This document shows, piece by piece, positions 49,517 through 59,732 of a stretch of 64,000 bases of DNA. Made by a program: the position numbers and the translations under genes. The notes under the pieces were generated by a model. That model saw nothing but the letters and a program-made list of their open reading frames with translations, had not been told where the DNA came from and did no database searches. Within the stretch, counting starts at the first letter, position 1; every line of letters starts with the position of its first letter. Origin of the DNA: Nitrobacter sp. Nb-311A (GTDB lineage Bacteria > Pseudomonadota > Alphaproteobacteria > Rhizobiales > Xanthobacteraceae); contig NZ_CH672416.1 of the NCBI RefSeq assembly GCF_000152905.1, positions 392,398 through 456,397 of the forward strand. The letters are read 5' to 3'.

Positions 49517-50326
49517 ATGGAACCCTCGCCGGAAAACGCGCCGCACCGACCCAACCCGCTGCGCGGCGCATGGCGCGCATGTCGCGACGTCATGTCCCAT
49601 GCGGCACGCACGGCGCTCGACATCGCGCTGCCGACGCTCTGCGTCGCCTGCCGCGAACCGGTCGCGGGCCCCGGCGTCTGTGCGGATTGCTGGACGCAAC
49701 TGTCGTTCATCGAACGTCCTTATTGTCCCCGCCTCGGCACACCCTTTGTTTATGATCCGGGTTCCGAGATGCTGTCCATGGAGGCGATTGCCAACCCCCC
49801 GGCCTATCAGCGCGCCCGCGCCGCCGTGCGCTATGACGACGTCGCCAAGGTGTTGGTCCATGCCCTGAAGTATCAGGACCGCACCGATCTCGCGCCCGCG
49901 ATGGGCCGCTGGATGGCGCGCGCGGGCTCCGAGTTACTCGATGGCGCCGACGTCCTGATCCCGGTACCGCTGCATTGGCGGCGCGGCTGGAGCCGCCGCT
50001 TCAACCAATCGGGGATGCTGGCTCACGTCATTGCCCGGCAATCCGGTGTTCCGGTCGCACCGGACACGCTGCGGCGCATCCGTCCCACCCGCCAACAGGT
50101 CGGATTGTCGCGAAATGACCGCGCACGCAATGTACAGGGCGCGTTCAAGGTGGCGGCGGAACGCAGCAGTCACGTCCAGGGCCGCCGCGTCATCCTGATC
50201 GACGACGTCCTGACCTCGGGCGCCACGGTGGATGCCTGCGCGCGGGTCCTGTTGCGGGCGAAGGCCGCCCAGGTCGACGTGCTGGTCTTCGCGCGGGTTG
50301 TCGACACCATGAAAGCCCCCATATAA
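49517..50326 (+). CDS. comF: ComF family phosphoribosyltransferase-like protein
   Basis: A 269-residue protein. A zinc-finger-like segment near residues 42-63 (CVACREPVAGPGVCADCW) is followed by a PRTase fold: LKYQDRTDLAP, VLIPVPLHWRRGWSRRFNQS, RRIRPTRQQVGLSRNDRARNVQGAF and the PRPP loop VILIDDVLTSGAT. ComF proteins are implicated in DNA uptake in competent bacteria; elsewhere their role is uncertain. Followed at about 55 bp by the nitrilase-family gene. Confidence 0.9.
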   Translation: MEPSPENAPHRPNPLRGAWRACRDVMSHAARTALDIALPTLCVACREPVAGPGVCADCWTQLSFIERPYCPRLGTPFVYDPGSEMLSMEAIANPPAYQRARAAVRYDDVAKVLVHALKYQDRTDLAPAMGRWMARAGSELLDGADVLIPVPLHWRRGWSRRFNQSGMLAHVIARQSGVPVAPDTLRRIRPTRQQVGLSRNDRARNVQGAFKVAAERSSHVQGRRVILIDDVLTSGATVDACARVLLRAKAAQVDVLVFARVVDTMKAPI

Positions 50327-50381
50327 TCGAGCTTCGACCCGCAAGCCTTGTTCGGTTTTTTTGCGGGCGAAAGGCAAGGAC

Positions 50382-51263
50382 ATGAACACCCAGCCCACGT
50401 TCGTCGCCGCAATGATCCAGATGCGGAGCGGTCTCCTTCCCGAGCCGAACTTCGATCAGGGCTCAGAACTGATCCGCGAGGCGGCGGCGCACGGCGCCAA
50501 TTTCGTGCAGACTCCCGAAGTCAGCAACATCATGCAGGCCGATCGCGCCGCACTGTTCGACCATCTTCGCACCGAGGACGACGACCGCTCGCTCAGCGGT
50601 TATCGCGATCTTGCACGCGAACTGAGAATTCATCTCAATATCGGCTCGCTGGCGTTGCGGCTGACGAGTGAGAAGGCAGTCAACCGGTCGTTTCTGATCG
50701 GACCGTCCGGTGACATCCTGGCGCGTTATGACAAGATTCACATGTTCGATATCGATCTCGAAGGCGGCGAAAGCTATCGGGAGTCCGCCAATTATCAGCC
50801 GGGCGAGACGGCCGTGATAACGGACCTGCCATGGGGCAGGCTGGGCATGACGATCTGCTACGACGTCCGTTTTCCGGCGCTGTATCGCGCGCTGGCCGAA
50901 GCCGGCGCGTCGTTCCTCACGGTGCCGGCGGCCTTCACCAGGAAGACCGGCGAGGCGCACTGGCACACCTTGCTGCGCGCTCGCGCGATCGAAAACGGCT
51001 GCTTCGTGTTTGCCGCCGCCCAGGGCGGGATGCACGAAAATCACCGCGAAACGTTCGGCCACTCGCTGATCGTCGATCCGTGGGGCACAGTGTTGGCCGA
51101 AGCGGACGGCACCAAACCCGGCATCGTGCTGGCGACGATCGACCCGGCCAAGGTCGCGACCGCGCGCAAGGCCGTACCCTCATTACAGCATGGGCGTCGC
51201 TTTTCTTTCGCCGATCATAGGCCGGCAAGCGACCGTCTGCATCTTGTGCGAGGCTCGGCATGA
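50382..51263 (+). CDS. nitrilase-superfamily carbon-nitrogen hydrolase
   Basis: A 293-residue protein with the Glu-Lys-Cys triad of the nitrilase superfamily: Glu in FVQTPEVSN, Lys in ARYDKIHMFDIDL and Cys in GMTICYDVRFP. The closest functional group is deaminated-glutathione amidase (Nit1-like), inferred from the KIHLFDVD-type segment. ATG 50382 has AAGGA upstream; the TTG 50361 is less likely. Its stop overlaps the next ATG (ATGA), so it is coupled to the DUF1178 genes. Confidence 0.9.
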   Translation: MNTQPTFVAAMIQMRSGLLPEPNFDQGSELIREAAAHGANFVQTPEVSNIMQADRAALFDHLRTEDDDRSLSGYRDLARELRIHLNIGSLALRLTSEKAVNRSFLIGPSGDILARYDKIHMFDIDLEGGESYRESANYQPGETAVITDLPWGRLGMTICYDVRFPALYRALAEAGASFLTVPAAFTRKTGEAHWHTLLRARAIENGCFVFAAAQGGMHENHRETFGHSLIVDPWGTVLAEADGTKPGIVLATIDPAKVATARKAVPSLQHGRRFSFADHRPASDRLHLVRGSA

Positions 51264-51502
51264 TCCGCTACAACCTGCGCTGCGAACAGGGACATACGTT
51301 CGAGAGCTGGTTCCAAAGCTCCTCGTCCTACGACTCGCAGGTCAAACGCAAGCTCGTCACCTGCGCGATCTGCGGCTCGACGAATGTCGAGAAAGCAATC
51401 ATGGCGCCGCGGATCGCCGGCTCCAAGCGCCGTACGCCGAGGCTCGCAGCCGCTCCCGCATTCACGATCGACGACCCCCCGGAGCGAGGAGGTTCGGCAT
51501 GA
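51260..51502 (+). CDS. truncated DUF1178 zinc-ribbon protein (first copy of a tandem duplication)
   Basis: An 80-residue protein. The first about 57 residues (MIRYNLRCEQGHTFESWFQS to IMAPRIAGSK) duplicate the N-terminus of the next gene, with Cys8, His11 and the CAIC pair as likely zinc ligands. The remaining 23 residues are unrelated and end in GGSA. Its ATG overlaps the hydrolase stop and its stop overlaps the ATG of the full-length copy. Most differences from copy two are synonymous, so it may be a functional short protein rather than debris. Confidence 0.7.
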   Translation: MIRYNLRCEQGHTFESWFQSSSSYDSQVKRKLVTCAICGSTNVEKAIMAPRIAGSKRRTPRLAAAPAFTIDDPPERGGSA

Positions 51503-51942
51503 TCCGCTACAACCTGCGCTGCGAGCGCGGCCATACATTCGAAAGCTGGTTCCAGAGCTCGTCGACCTATGATTCGCAAGTCAAACGCAAGCTCGTGACC
51601 TGCGCGATCTGCGGCTCGACGAATGTCGAGAAAGCAATCATGGCGCCGCGGATCGCCGGCTCCAAAACGCGCGACGAACCTTCATCTGCGGATCCATCCA
51701 CATCAGCAATAATGGCTGAGGAGCGCGAGCTGCGTGCGGAACTCAAACAATTGCATGACCATCTCGTCAAGAACGCCGACAATGTCGGCGCGCAGTTTCC
51801 CAACGAAGCTCGCAAAATGCATTACGGCGACATCGAGCATCGTCCGATCTACGGCGAAGCCTCGATCGAGGAAGCGAGATCGCTGATCGAGGAAGGCGTC
51901 GAGGTCGGATCGCTGCCGGTGTTGCGGGACAACCGGAACTGA
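51499..51942 (+). CDS. DUF1178 family protein (full-length copy)
   Basis: A 147-residue protein. The N-terminal zinc-ribbon (MIRYNLRCERGHTFESWFQS, TCAICGSTNVEKAIMAPRI) is followed by a helical segment (AEERELRAELKQLHDHLVKN) and the conserved C-terminus GAQFPNEARKMHYGDIEHRPIYGEAS. Family function is unknown; it is frequently next to the nitrilase-family gene. GGAGG precedes its ATG at about six bases, and it overlaps the stop of the truncated copy. Confidence 0.88.
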   Translation: MIRYNLRCERGHTFESWFQSSSTYDSQVKRKLVTCAICGSTNVEKAIMAPRIAGSKTRDEPSSADPSTSAIMAEERELRAELKQLHDHLVKNADNVGAQFPNEARKMHYGDIEHRPIYGEASIEEARSLIEEGVEVGSLPVLRDNRN

Positions 51943-51952
51943 AGCGTTCCTG

Positions 51953-52005
51953 ACGATGTGAAGATCGGCTCGCGTGAAGAAAACGCATCAAAACATAAAG
52001 ATAGC
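51953..52005. repeat. partial family-A dispersed repeat
   Basis: CGGCTCGCGTGAAGAAAACGCATCAAAACATAAAGATAG-type sequence, a shortened version of the element, between the convergent DUF1178 gene and ubiG. Confidence 0.6.
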
Positions 52006-52006
52006 C

Positions 52007-52792
52007 TCACCCCACCGCTTCCGCCACCACCATGTAGTTGACGTCCATGTCGGACGACAGGCTCCATTTGTCCGCGAGCGGGTTATAGACCACGCCGGAC
52101 TGCTCGGTGATGCCGAGCCCGTTGCGCTCGAAGTGGCGCGCGAGTTCGTCCGGGGTGACGAACTTGTCCCACTGATGCGTGCCGCGCGGCAGCCAGCGCA
52201 GCACATATTCGGCCGCGACGATGCCCAAGGCAAAGCTCTTCCAGTTACGGTTGAGGGTGGAGGCCACCACCATGCCGCCCGGTTTCAGCATCGCCGCGCA
52301 GCGATCGAGGAACAGCCCGACATTGGCGACGTGCTCCACCACCTCCATCGCGAGGATGATGTCGAAGCGTTCTCGGACGTCCATGTCTTCCACGGTCGTG
52401 CAGCGATAATCGATCGACAGATGGGCTTTCTCGGCGTGGAGCTTCGCCGCGGCGATATTGGACGCCGAGGGATCGACCCCGATCACCTGCGCGCCAAGCC
52501 GCGTGAACGGCTCGCACAAAAGGCCCGCGCCGCAGCCGATGTCGAGCAGCCGCAGGTCCGCCAGACAGTTCAGGCTGCGGGCGCTGCGCTCGAACTTGCG
52601 GCAGGCGGCGTCGCGGATAAACTGAAGCCGCAACGGGTTGATCCTGTGCAGCGGCGCCATCTTCCCGTTGGGATCCCACCATTCCTGCGACAGTTTCGAG
52701 AATTTTTCGATCTCGGCGCGATCGACGGTCGTTCTGGATGCCGCTGAAGACGCGGCTGAAGAATTCGCGGGAGGGTTGACTTGCGTGGTCAT
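52007..52792 (-). CDS. ubiG: ubiquinone biosynthesis O-methyltransferase UbiG
   Basis: A 261-residue SAM-dependent enzyme for both O-methylations in ubiquinone synthesis. Signatures: EIEKFSKLSQEWWDPNGKMAP, HRINPLRLQFIRD, motif I LLDIGCGAGLLCEP, MEVVEHVANVGLFL and GMVVASTLNRNWKSF. ATG 52792 is the family start with an Ala/Ser-rich leader of about 20 residues. Divergent from lysC. Confidence 0.96.
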   Translation of the reverse strand: MTTQVNPPANSSAASSAASRTTVDRAEIEKFSKLSQEWWDPNGKMAPLHRINPLRLQFIRDAACRKFERSARSLNCLADLRLLDIGCGAGLLCEPFTRLGAQVIGVDPSASNIAAAKLHAEKAHLSIDYRCTTVEDMDVRERFDIILAMEVVEHVANVGLFLDRCAAMLKPGGMVVASTLNRNWKSFALGIVAAEYVLRWLPRGTHQWDKFVTPDELARHFERNGLGITEQSGVVYNPLADKWSLSSDMDVNYMVVAEAVG

Positions 52793-53175
52793 TGCCGCGC
52801 GGCTCCTGTGGCGAGATGACGGGTCGTGGAACAGTATCAGTGGTCACGCTCACGAACATCCTCGAAATAGATAAGTAGTCGCGAGAACAGAGGCGCGATC
52901 GCGTCGCAACGCGGATACGGGCATGTGACTCGCATACACCATGGTCGGGACCGGTTGCGGAATCGCTGACATGGCACCCTGATCGCCCTGCTTCGCGCCG
53001 TTTCCCGGATCATTCGGCCGCCCGCAGGGCGACCGAAAGCCGGGTTGCCTGCCCGCATCCGCGCCGTTATGTATACGCGCCTTCTCGCCCGTGCGCCCCG
53101 CTTTTCGTACTTCATCGAGTTGGCCTTGTATCCAGAGAACCTTTTTAAGCGAGCCTTGGGAACGCACCATCCGTC
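52793..53175. other. divergent region between ubiG and lysC
   Basis: No gene is supported; open frames here are basic, cysteine- and arginine-rich shadows. It must hold promoters for both genes. No attenuator or riboswitch pattern that I can recognise precedes lysC. Confidence 0.4.
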
Positions 53176-54429
53176 ATGAGCCGGCTTGTGATGAAATTCG
53201 GCGGCACCTCCGTCGCCAATCTCGACCGCATCCGCAACGTCGCGCGGCATGTCAAACGCGAAGTCGCCGCCGGCCATGACGTCGCGGTGGTGGTGTCGGC
53301 GATGGCGGGCAAAACCAACGAGCTGGTGGCATGGTGCAGGGACGCTTCGTCAATGCACGACGCGCGCGAATACGACGCCGTGGTGGCTTCCGGCGAGCAG
53401 ATCACCTCGGGCCTTTTGGCGATCGCGCTGCAGGCGCTCGGCATCCAGGCGCGCTCATGGCAGGGATGGCAAATCCCGATTCGCACCAGCGACGCCCACG
53501 CCTCGGCCCGCATTCTTGAAATCGACGGCAGCGAACTCGTCAACCGCTTCACGGAACGCAAGGAAGTTGCCGTGATCGCCGGTTTTCAGGGCATCAGCAC
53601 CCAGACCGGCCGGATCACCACGCTGGGCCGCGGCGGCTCCGATACCTCGGCGGTGGCCATCGCCGCCGCCATCGGCGCCGACCGCTGCGACATCTACACC
53701 GATGTCGACGGCGTCTATACCACCGATCCGCGGGTGGTCCCGAAAGCACGCCGGCTCGACAGGATCGCGTTCGAGGACATGCTGGAACTGGCCTCGCAAG
53801 GCGCCAAGGTTCTGCAGGTCCGTTCCGTGGAACTCGGCATGACCCAGAACATGCCTATTTTCGTCCGCTCCAGTTTCGATGCGCCCGAGGAGATCGACCC
53901 CCATGGCACGCCGCCGGGCACGCTGATCTGCGGCGAGGAGGACATCATGGAAAGCCACGTCGTCACCGGCATCGCCTTCTCCAAGGACGAAGCCCAGATC
54001 TCGGTCCGCCAGATCGAGGACAAGCCGGGCGTCGCCGCCTCGATCTTCGTCCCGCTTGCCGACGCCAATATCAACGTCGACATGATCGTCCAGAACGTGT
54101 CCGAAGACGGCAAGACCACCGACCTGACGTTCACGGTGCCTGCCTCCGACTATGCCCGCGCCAGGGAGACCATCACCCGCGCCCGGGACAAGATCGGCTA
54201 TGCGCGCCTCGACAGCGCCACGGACGTCGCCAAGATCTCGGTGATCGGGTCCGGCATGCGCAGCCATGCCGGCGTCGCGGCGCAGGCATTCAAGGCGCTG
54301 TCGGACAAGGGCATCAATATCCGCGCCATCACGACCTCGGAGATCAAGTTCTCGTTGCTGATCGATACCGCCTATACCGAGCTCGCGGTACGGACCCTTC
54401 ATACGCTCTACGGGCTCGATCAGAGCTGA
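53176..54429 (+). CDS. lysC: aspartate kinase
   Basis: A 417-residue enzyme that phosphorylates aspartate at the head of the lysine, methionine and threonine pathways. KFGGTSVANLDRI at the N-terminus binds ATP; TTLGRGGSDTSAVAIAAA and DIYTDVDGVYTTDPR complete the kinase domain (about 1-245). Two ACT domains follow (about 265-330 and 345-410), with ISVIGSGMRSHAGVAAQAF, implying feedback inhibition by amino acids. Single-domain kinase without homoserine dehydrogenase fusion. Confidence 0.97.
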   Translation: MSRLVMKFGGTSVANLDRIRNVARHVKREVAAGHDVAVVVSAMAGKTNELVAWCRDASSMHDAREYDAVVASGEQITSGLLAIALQALGIQARSWQGWQIPIRTSDAHASARILEIDGSELVNRFTERKEVAVIAGFQGISTQTGRITTLGRGGSDTSAVAIAAAIGADRCDIYTDVDGVYTTDPRVVPKARRLDRIAFEDMLELASQGAKVLQVRSVELGMTQNMPIFVRSSFDAPEEIDPHGTPPGTLICGEEDIMESHVVTGIAFSKDEAQISVRQIEDKPGVAASIFVPLADANINVDMIVQNVSEDGKTTDLTFTVPASDYARARETITRARDKIGYARLDSATDVAKISVIGSGMRSHAGVAAQAFKALSDKGINIRAITTSEIKFSLLIDTAYTELAVRTLHTLYGLDQS

Positions 54430-54710
54430 GACGAAGGCTTACGGCAGCCTCGATCGTCCTCCGCTGAGCCCGGCGCAGCACGCCGCCGCGCAGCCCATCG
54501 TTGCGCGAACACCATGGCCGTTTTTCAGACCGAGCGCTCCCCAGTGGCGGGCGTTTTGCTTGGCAAAATGGACGTCGATTGGCTATACGGCGAATGACAT
54601 GGCCGTTGCGGCCGGGGCCACGGCTTCAGACAAATGCGCTGCGCTTCTGACGCGCAATGTCGTTTTTTTAGGCTTATCCAAAGACTGGCTCGCAGGGGGA
54701 GGACCGGGAT

Positions 54711-56975
54711 ATGCGGAGCGCGTCGAGCGGCCCCCGCGTCTTGTTGAGACGGCTCCGCGAGGTCATGGCGGAGCCGGTCAGCGCGCAAGAGCGTCTCGAC
54801 AAGATCGTGGTGCTGATCGCCGCCAATATGGTGGCGGAAGTCTGCTCGACCTATGTGCTGCGCGTCGACAATACGCTGGAACTCTATGCAACCGAAGGAC
54901 TCAATCGCGACGCCGTGCATCGGACCGTGATGACCGCGCACGAGGGCCTCGTCGGCCTGGTCGCGAGCGAAGCGACGCCCCTTAATCTGTCGGACGCGCG
55001 CAGTCACCCGGCATTCTCGTTCCGCCCCGAAACCGGTGAAGAAATCTACAACTCGTTCCTCGGCGTGCCGATCCTGCGCGCGGGCAACACGCTTGGCGTG
55101 CTGGTTGTGCAGAACCGCGCCAGGCGCACCTATGTCGAGGAAGAGGTCGAAGCGCTTCAAACGACGGCGATGGTGCTTGCCGAGATGATCGCTTCCGGCG
55201 AGCTGGCGGCCCTCGCGCAGCCCGGCCTCGAGCCCGCCGCCCGCCACACGATCCACCAGATCGGCGCGATCCTGTCCGACGGCATCGCGCTGGGCCACGT
55301 TGTGCTGCACGAACCGCGCGTCGTCATCACCAACTACATCGCCGACGACGTGCCAAAGGAAATCCGGCGGCTGGATATGGCGCTCTCCAAGCTGCGCGCC
55401 GATCTCGACCACCTGCTGGAGCGCGGTGATGTTGCTGACGGCGAGCATCGCGAGGTGCTTGAGGCCTACCGGATGTTCGCCAACGATCATGGCTGGTCGC
55501 ACAGGCTGCAGGAGGCGGCCGCAACCGGTCTGACGGCCGAAGCTGCTGTCGAGCGTGTGCAATCAGACACCCGCGCGCGGATGTTGCGCTCGACCGATCC
55601 TTATCTGCGCGATCGCCTTCATGACCTCGAGGATCTCGGCCACCGCCTGATGCGACAGCTGGTGGGGCAAGATCACGCGCCGTCCCGCGAGCAGCTTCCG
55701 GACAACGCGATCCTGATCGCGCGGGCCATGGGACCGGCAGCCCTGCTCGACTATGACCGCAAGCGGCTGCGCGGACTTGTGCTGGAGGAAGGCACGGCGA
55801 CCTCGCATGTTGCCATCGTCGCGCGCGCGCTTGGTATCCCGGCCGTCGGCGAAGTGCCGAACGCGGTCGGAATCGCCGATCCCGGCGACGCCATCATCGT
55901 CGACGGCACCTCCGGCTCGATCTACCTGCGGCCGTCGGCGGAAATCGAATCGGCCTATGCGGAGCGCGTGCGCTTTCGCGCCCGGCGGCAAGCGCAGTAC
56001 ATCGCCTTGCGCGATAAACCCTGCGTCACCAAGGACGGCGAGCCGATCGATCTCATGATCAATGCGGGCCTCGTGATCGACCTCCCGCATCTCGATGACA
56101 CCAATTGTTCCGGCATCGGACTGTTCCGGACCGAACTGCAATTCATGATCGGACAGAACCTGCCACGCGCAAGCGAGCAACTTGCACTGTACCGCACGGT
56201 GCTGGACGCCGCCGGCGACAAGCCGGTGACGTTCCGCACCCTCGACATCGGCGGCGACAAGGCGCTTCCCTATATGGAAGCTGCGGCTGAGGAAAATCCT
56301 GCGCTAGGTTGGCGCGCGATCAGGCTCGGACTCGATCGTCCCGGCCTGCTGCGCGGCCAAATTCGCGCTCTGCTGCGCGCCGGAGGCGGCCGCGCATTGC
56401 GGATCATGTTCCCGATGATCTCGGAAGTCGCCGAATTCGATCAGGCAAAAGCCATCGTCGAGCGCGAACTCACCTATCTTCGCCAGCATGGCCACACGCT
56501 GCCGGAACGTGTGGACATCGGCACCATGGTCGAAGTCCCCTCGTTGTTGTACCAGCTCGACGAACTGCTCTCGAAGGTCGATTTCGTCTCCGTGGGATCG
56601 AACGACCTGTTTCAATTCATGTTTGCCGTCGATCGCGGCAACAGCAAGGTATCGAACCGTTTCGATACGCTCTCCGCGCCGATGCTGCGGGCGCTGCGCG
56701 ACATCGTGGTCAAGGCACGGGCGGCGGGCAGGAGCGCTTCGCTGTGCGGGGAAATGGCGTCGCAACCGCTGGGCGCGCTGGCTCTGATCGCGCTCGGCTA
56801 CCGCTCGCTCTCGCTCTCGGCGACCGCACACGGCCCCGTCAAGGCCATGATACTCGATCTCGATGCGCAAAAGGCGGAGGCGACCATCATGCCGTTGCTC
56901 CAGGCGCCTACCGGCAGCATTTCAATCCGCGACAAGCTCAAGGACTTCGCCGACGCCGAGGGGCTGCCGCTGTGA
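54711..56975 (+). CDS. ptsP: phosphoenolpyruvate-protein phosphotransferase PtsP (EI-Ntr)
   Basis: A 754-residue first enzyme of the nitrogen-related phosphotransfer chain (PtsP to NPr to EIIA-Ntr). An N-terminal GAF domain (about 20-165) is followed by the EI domains; the phosphorylated His lies in [13 protein letters not shown] near residue 367, and the PEP-binding part includes [22 protein letters not shown] and [20 protein letters not shown] in this family senses metabolites such as glutamine. GGGGGAGGA precedes the ATG. A family C repeat separates it from prfA. Confidence 0.95.
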   Translation: MRSASSGPRVLLRRLREVMAEPVSAQERLDKIVVLIAANMVAEVCSTYVLRVDNTLELYATEGLNRDAVHRTVMTAHEGLVGLVASEATPLNLSDARSHPAFSFRPETGEEIYNSFLGVPILRAGNTLGVLVVQNRARRTYVEEEVEALQTTAMVLAEMIASGELAALAQPGLEPAARHTIHQIGAILSDGIALGHVVLHEPRVVITNYIADDVPKEIRRLDMALSKLRADLDHLLERGDVADGEHREVLEAYRMFANDHGWSHRLQEAAATGLTAEAAVERVQSDTRARMLRSTDPYLRDRLHDLEDLGHRLMRQLVGQDHAPSREQLPDNAILIARAMGPAALLDYDRKRLRGLVLEEGTATSHVAIVARALGIPAVGEVPNAVGIADPGDAIIVDGTSGSIYLRPSAEIESAYAERVRFRARRQAQYIALRDKPCVTKDGEPIDLMINAGLVIDLPHLDDTNCSGIGLFRTELQFMIGQNLPRASEQLALYRTVLDAAGDKPVTFRTLDIGGDKALPYMEAAAEENPALGWRAIRLGLDRPGLLRGQIRALLRAGGGRALRIMFPMISEVAEFDQAKAIVERELTYLRQHGHTLPERVDIGTMVEVPSLLYQLDELLSKVDFVSVGSNDLFQFMFAVDRGNSKVSNRFDTLSAPMLRALRDIVVKARAAGRSASLCGEMASQPLGALALIALGYRSLSLSATAHGPVKAMILDLDAQKAEATIMPLLQAPTGSISIRDKLKDFADAEGLPL

Positions 56976-57018
56976 GCAGATTTTTGAGCCGGCTTCCGCC
57001 TCCCGCACTGCCTGCTCT

Positions 57019-57115
57019 CTTCCCTCCTGTGGGGAGGAAGCGGAAAAAGGAGTGCAGAACGAACCGCAACCCGAGTATATCCCCCACCCTGACGCTCCCC
57101 CGCAAGGGGAGAGGA
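57019..57115. repeat. degenerate family-C repeat between ptsP and prfA
   Basis: CTTCCCTCC / GGGGAGGAAG at the left and CCCCCGCAAGGGGAGAGGA at the right. Right arm resembles those near 46.8 and 58.4 kb; left arm is diverged. Confidence 0.6.
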
Positions 57116-57141
57116 AACAACGAACCGTTGCGCGCCTGACC

Positions 57142-58218
57142 ATGCTGCCCGAAGCCAAACTCGACCTCCTGCTGGCTCGCCACGCCGCGCTCGAAAACGA
57201 GCTGCTGAGCCATGTCAGTGCTGACAGATACGTCCAGATGACGCGCGAGCTGGCCGAGCTCAATCCTGTCGTGGAGGCCGTGAAGGACTGGCGCGCCATC
57301 ACGGCTGAAATCGCGGGGATCGACGCGATGATCGCCGATCCAGCCACGGACGCAGAAATGCGCGCGATGGCGGAGGCCGAGCGTCCGGCGCTGGAGGCGC
57401 GCAACAACGAACTCATGCAGCAGATCCGAATAGCGCTGCTGCCAAAGGACGCCATGGACGAACGCAACGTCATGCTCGAAGTCCGTGCCGGCACGGGCGG
57501 CGATGAAGCGTCGTTGTTCGCGGGCGATCTGTTCCGGATGTACGAGCGCTTCGCAGCCTTGCAGGGATGGAAGGTGGAGGTGATCTCCGCCAGCGAGGGC
57601 ACCATGGGCGGTTACAAGGAAATCGTCGCGGAGGTGCAGGGACGCGGCGCCTACGCCAAAATGAAATTCGAATCCGGCGTGCATCGGGTGCAGCGCGTGC
57701 CAGATACCGAAGCGCAGGGACGCGTCCATACCTCAGCGGCCACCGTGGCAGTGCTGCCGGAAGCCGAAGAGGTCGATGTGGAGATCAAGCCCGATGATCT
57801 GCGCATCGAAACCATGCGCGCCCAGGGAGCAGGCGGCCAGCACGTCAACAAGACGGAATCGGCGATCCGCATCACCCACATCCCGACCGGCATCGTCGTC
57901 AACATGCAGGACAGCCGTTCACAGCACAAGAACCGCGCCTCGGCGATGAATATCCTGCGTTCCCGCATCTATGACGTCGAGCGGCAGCGCATCAATGCCG
58001 CGCGCTCCGCCGACCGCAAGGATCAGGTCGGATCGGGCGACCGTTCCGAACGCATCCGCACCTACAATTTTCCGCAAGGCCGCGTCACCGACCACCGCAT
58101 CAACCTGACGCTTTACAAGCTGCCGCAGGTGATCGCCGGCGACGCGCTGCACGAATTGATCGATGCCTTGACCACAGAGCATCAGGCCGCGCAGCTCGCG
58201 GCCGAAAGTGGCAAGTGA
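57142..58218 (+). CDS. prfA: peptide chain release factor 1
   Basis: A 358-residue RF1 recognising UAA and UAG stop codons. GGQ in the loop [15 protein letters not shown] (near 233-235) triggers peptidyl-tRNA hydrolysis and is the substrate of PrmC. The stop-codon recognition region falls near [24 protein letters not shown] 57142 is the family start; the frame extends upstream through a repeat. prmC follows after a repeat-filled 181-bp gap. Confidence 0.97.
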   Translation: MLPEAKLDLLLARHAALENELLSHVSADRYVQMTRELAELNPVVEAVKDWRAITAEIAGIDAMIADPATDAEMRAMAEAERPALEARNNELMQQIRIALLPKDAMDERNVMLEVRAGTGGDEASLFAGDLFRMYERFAALQGWKVEVISASEGTMGGYKEIVAEVQGRGAYAKMKFESGVHRVQRVPDTEAQGRVHTSAATVAVLPEAEEVDVEIKPDDLRIETMRAQGAGGQHVNKTESAIRITHIPTGIVVNMQDSRSQHKNRASAMNILRSRIYDVERQRINAARSADRKDQVGSGDRSERIRTYNFPQGRVTDHRINLTLYKLPQVIAGDALHELIDALTTEHQAAQLAAESGK

Positions 58219-58256
58219 GTGACACTCAAGCCTCATCCCGGTGAACGTCTTTCTTT

Positions 58257-58384
58257 CCCTCTCCCCTTGCGGGAGAGGGTGATCTGAGCGTAGCGAAGAT
58301 CGGGCGAAGGGACATTGTGGGCAGCATCGCCGTGTCCCCTCACCCGGCTGCTTCGCAGCCACCCTCTCCCGCAAGGGGAGAGGG
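58257..58384. repeat. dispersed palindromic repeat, family C
   Basis: CCCTCTCCCCTTGCGGGAGAGGG at the left, a GATCTGAGCGTAGCGAAGATC hairpin inside, CCCCTCACCCGGCTGCTTCGCAGCC and CCCTCTCCCGCAAGGGGAGAGGG at the right. The outer arms are near-perfect inverted copies. Inserted between prfA and prmC. Confidence 0.8.
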
Positions 58385-58399
58385 AAAGGAAACAACCCT

Positions 58400-59296
58400 G
58401 TGGCCGACTCATTCGCCGCACAGACAATAGAGACCATCCGCCGCGCGCTGACGGCGCGCTTCGAAGCCGCGGGGATCGACAGCGCCGCGCTCGAGGCCCG
58501 CATGCTCACCGGCGCGGTGCTGGGTCTCGATCTGACCGGACTGGTCGCGCAAGGCTTGCGGCAACTCGACGAGGATGACGCCGCGCGCCTCGACGCTTTT
58601 GCGCGGCGCCGGCTCGCGGGCGAGCCCCTGGCGCGCATCCTTGGAACGAAGGAATTCTGGGGGCTACCGCTGAAGCTGTCGTCGGACACGCTGGTGCCGC
58701 GAGCCGATACTGAAACCGTGGTCGAGACCGCGCTCGACATCCTCCGCGCTGAAGGCCGGATGCAAGCAGCACTCCGCATCGCGGACCTTGGGACCGGCAG
58801 CGGTGCGATCCTGCTCGCGTTGCTGACCGAACTGCCGGCTGCCACCGGCGTCGGCACCGACCTGAGCGCAGCGGCGCTCGACACTGCCAAAACAAACGCG
58901 CAAGATGTCGGCCTCGCGACGCGCGCTCAGTTCCTGGTCAGCGACTATGGGAATGGCCTGTCGGGGCCATTCGACCTGATCGTCTCGAACCCACCCTACA
59001 TCCGCTCGGCCGACATCGCGACGCTGGCGCCGGAGGTACGCGACCACGATCCCCCTCTCGCACTGGATGGCGGCCGCGACGGGCTCGATGCCTATCGCCG
59101 GATCGCGCCGCAGGCGCTATCGCTGCTGGCGGACGGCGGCCTCCTGGTGCTGGAGATCGGGCAAGGCCAGGACAGCGCCGTGAGCCGGCTGATGGCAGCC
59201 GCGGGACTGACGGTCATGGGGTCAGCAAGGACCGACCTCGCCGGCATCGGCCGCGCGGTCGTGGCCCGCAGGGTTGCCCTTATAAAGCCCGATTGA
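58400..59296 (+). CDS. prmC: release factor glutamine methyltransferase PrmC
   Basis: A 298-residue enzyme that methylates the GGQ glutamine of release factors. Catalytic NPPY in LIVSNPPYIRSADIATL, SAM motif IADLGTGSGAILLALL and substrate-binding FWGLPLKLSSDTLVPRADTE are all present. Start is GTG 58400 with AAAGGA at about nine bases. Downstream of its substrate gene prfA. Confidence 0.95.
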   Translation: MADSFAAQTIETIRRALTARFEAAGIDSAALEARMLTGAVLGLDLTGLVAQGLRQLDEDDAARLDAFARRRLAGEPLARILGTKEFWGLPLKLSSDTLVPRADTETVVETALDILRAEGRMQAALRIADLGTGSGAILLALLTELPAATGVGTDLSAAALDTAKTNAQDVGLATRAQFLVSDYGNGLSGPFDLIVSNPPYIRSADIATLAPEVRDHDPPLALDGGRDGLDAYRRIAPQALSLLADGGLLVLEIGQGQDSAVSRLMAAAGLTVMGSARTDLAGIGRAVVARRVALIKPD

Positions 59297-59732
59297 GTCA
59301 TAAAAAACCACTTGGAATATCCTTTGGGAACGACTACGTTTCATGCATAATCGTCGGTCCCGGGTTGGCCCCGCAGCCTTGCTGCAGATGAGCCGAGAGT
59401 TCTCGAACGAGAACCGGCCCGAGTGAACGGTCCCTAAAGACAGGTCATATCGAGCGCGACGGCCATGAGCTGTGCCGCTTGCGACCGCGAAGCGAACGAA
59501 AGCCTGATACTGCGCTTGAAAATTCACGCAAGAAAAGCTGAGTTTGATGTCTCTGGCTGAATGACCTAGCCATGCTAACGCCATGCGCCTACCGGCGACC
59601 CGGGAACGCGTCTTTATTATGACGATAGCCGGTGCGCGCTTCGCTTAGGTCGCGTCGAGGGCGCGAAATTGTGCCAGAACGACAGGGCAATACCCAACCG
59701 GAAACTTCAAGGCTGATAACTGAAGGCGGGAC
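59297..59732. other. intergenic region between prmC and the DUF4167 gene
   Basis: No gene recognised. There is a small hairpin GTTCTCGAACGAGAAC at about 59398-59413. Nothing matches an RNA family I know. Confidence 0.4.

Noticed and set aside
53455-54402. Minus-strand frame antisense to lysC
   Set aside because: High-GC antisense shadow with Gly/Asp/Arg bias; lysC motifs are complete on the other strand.
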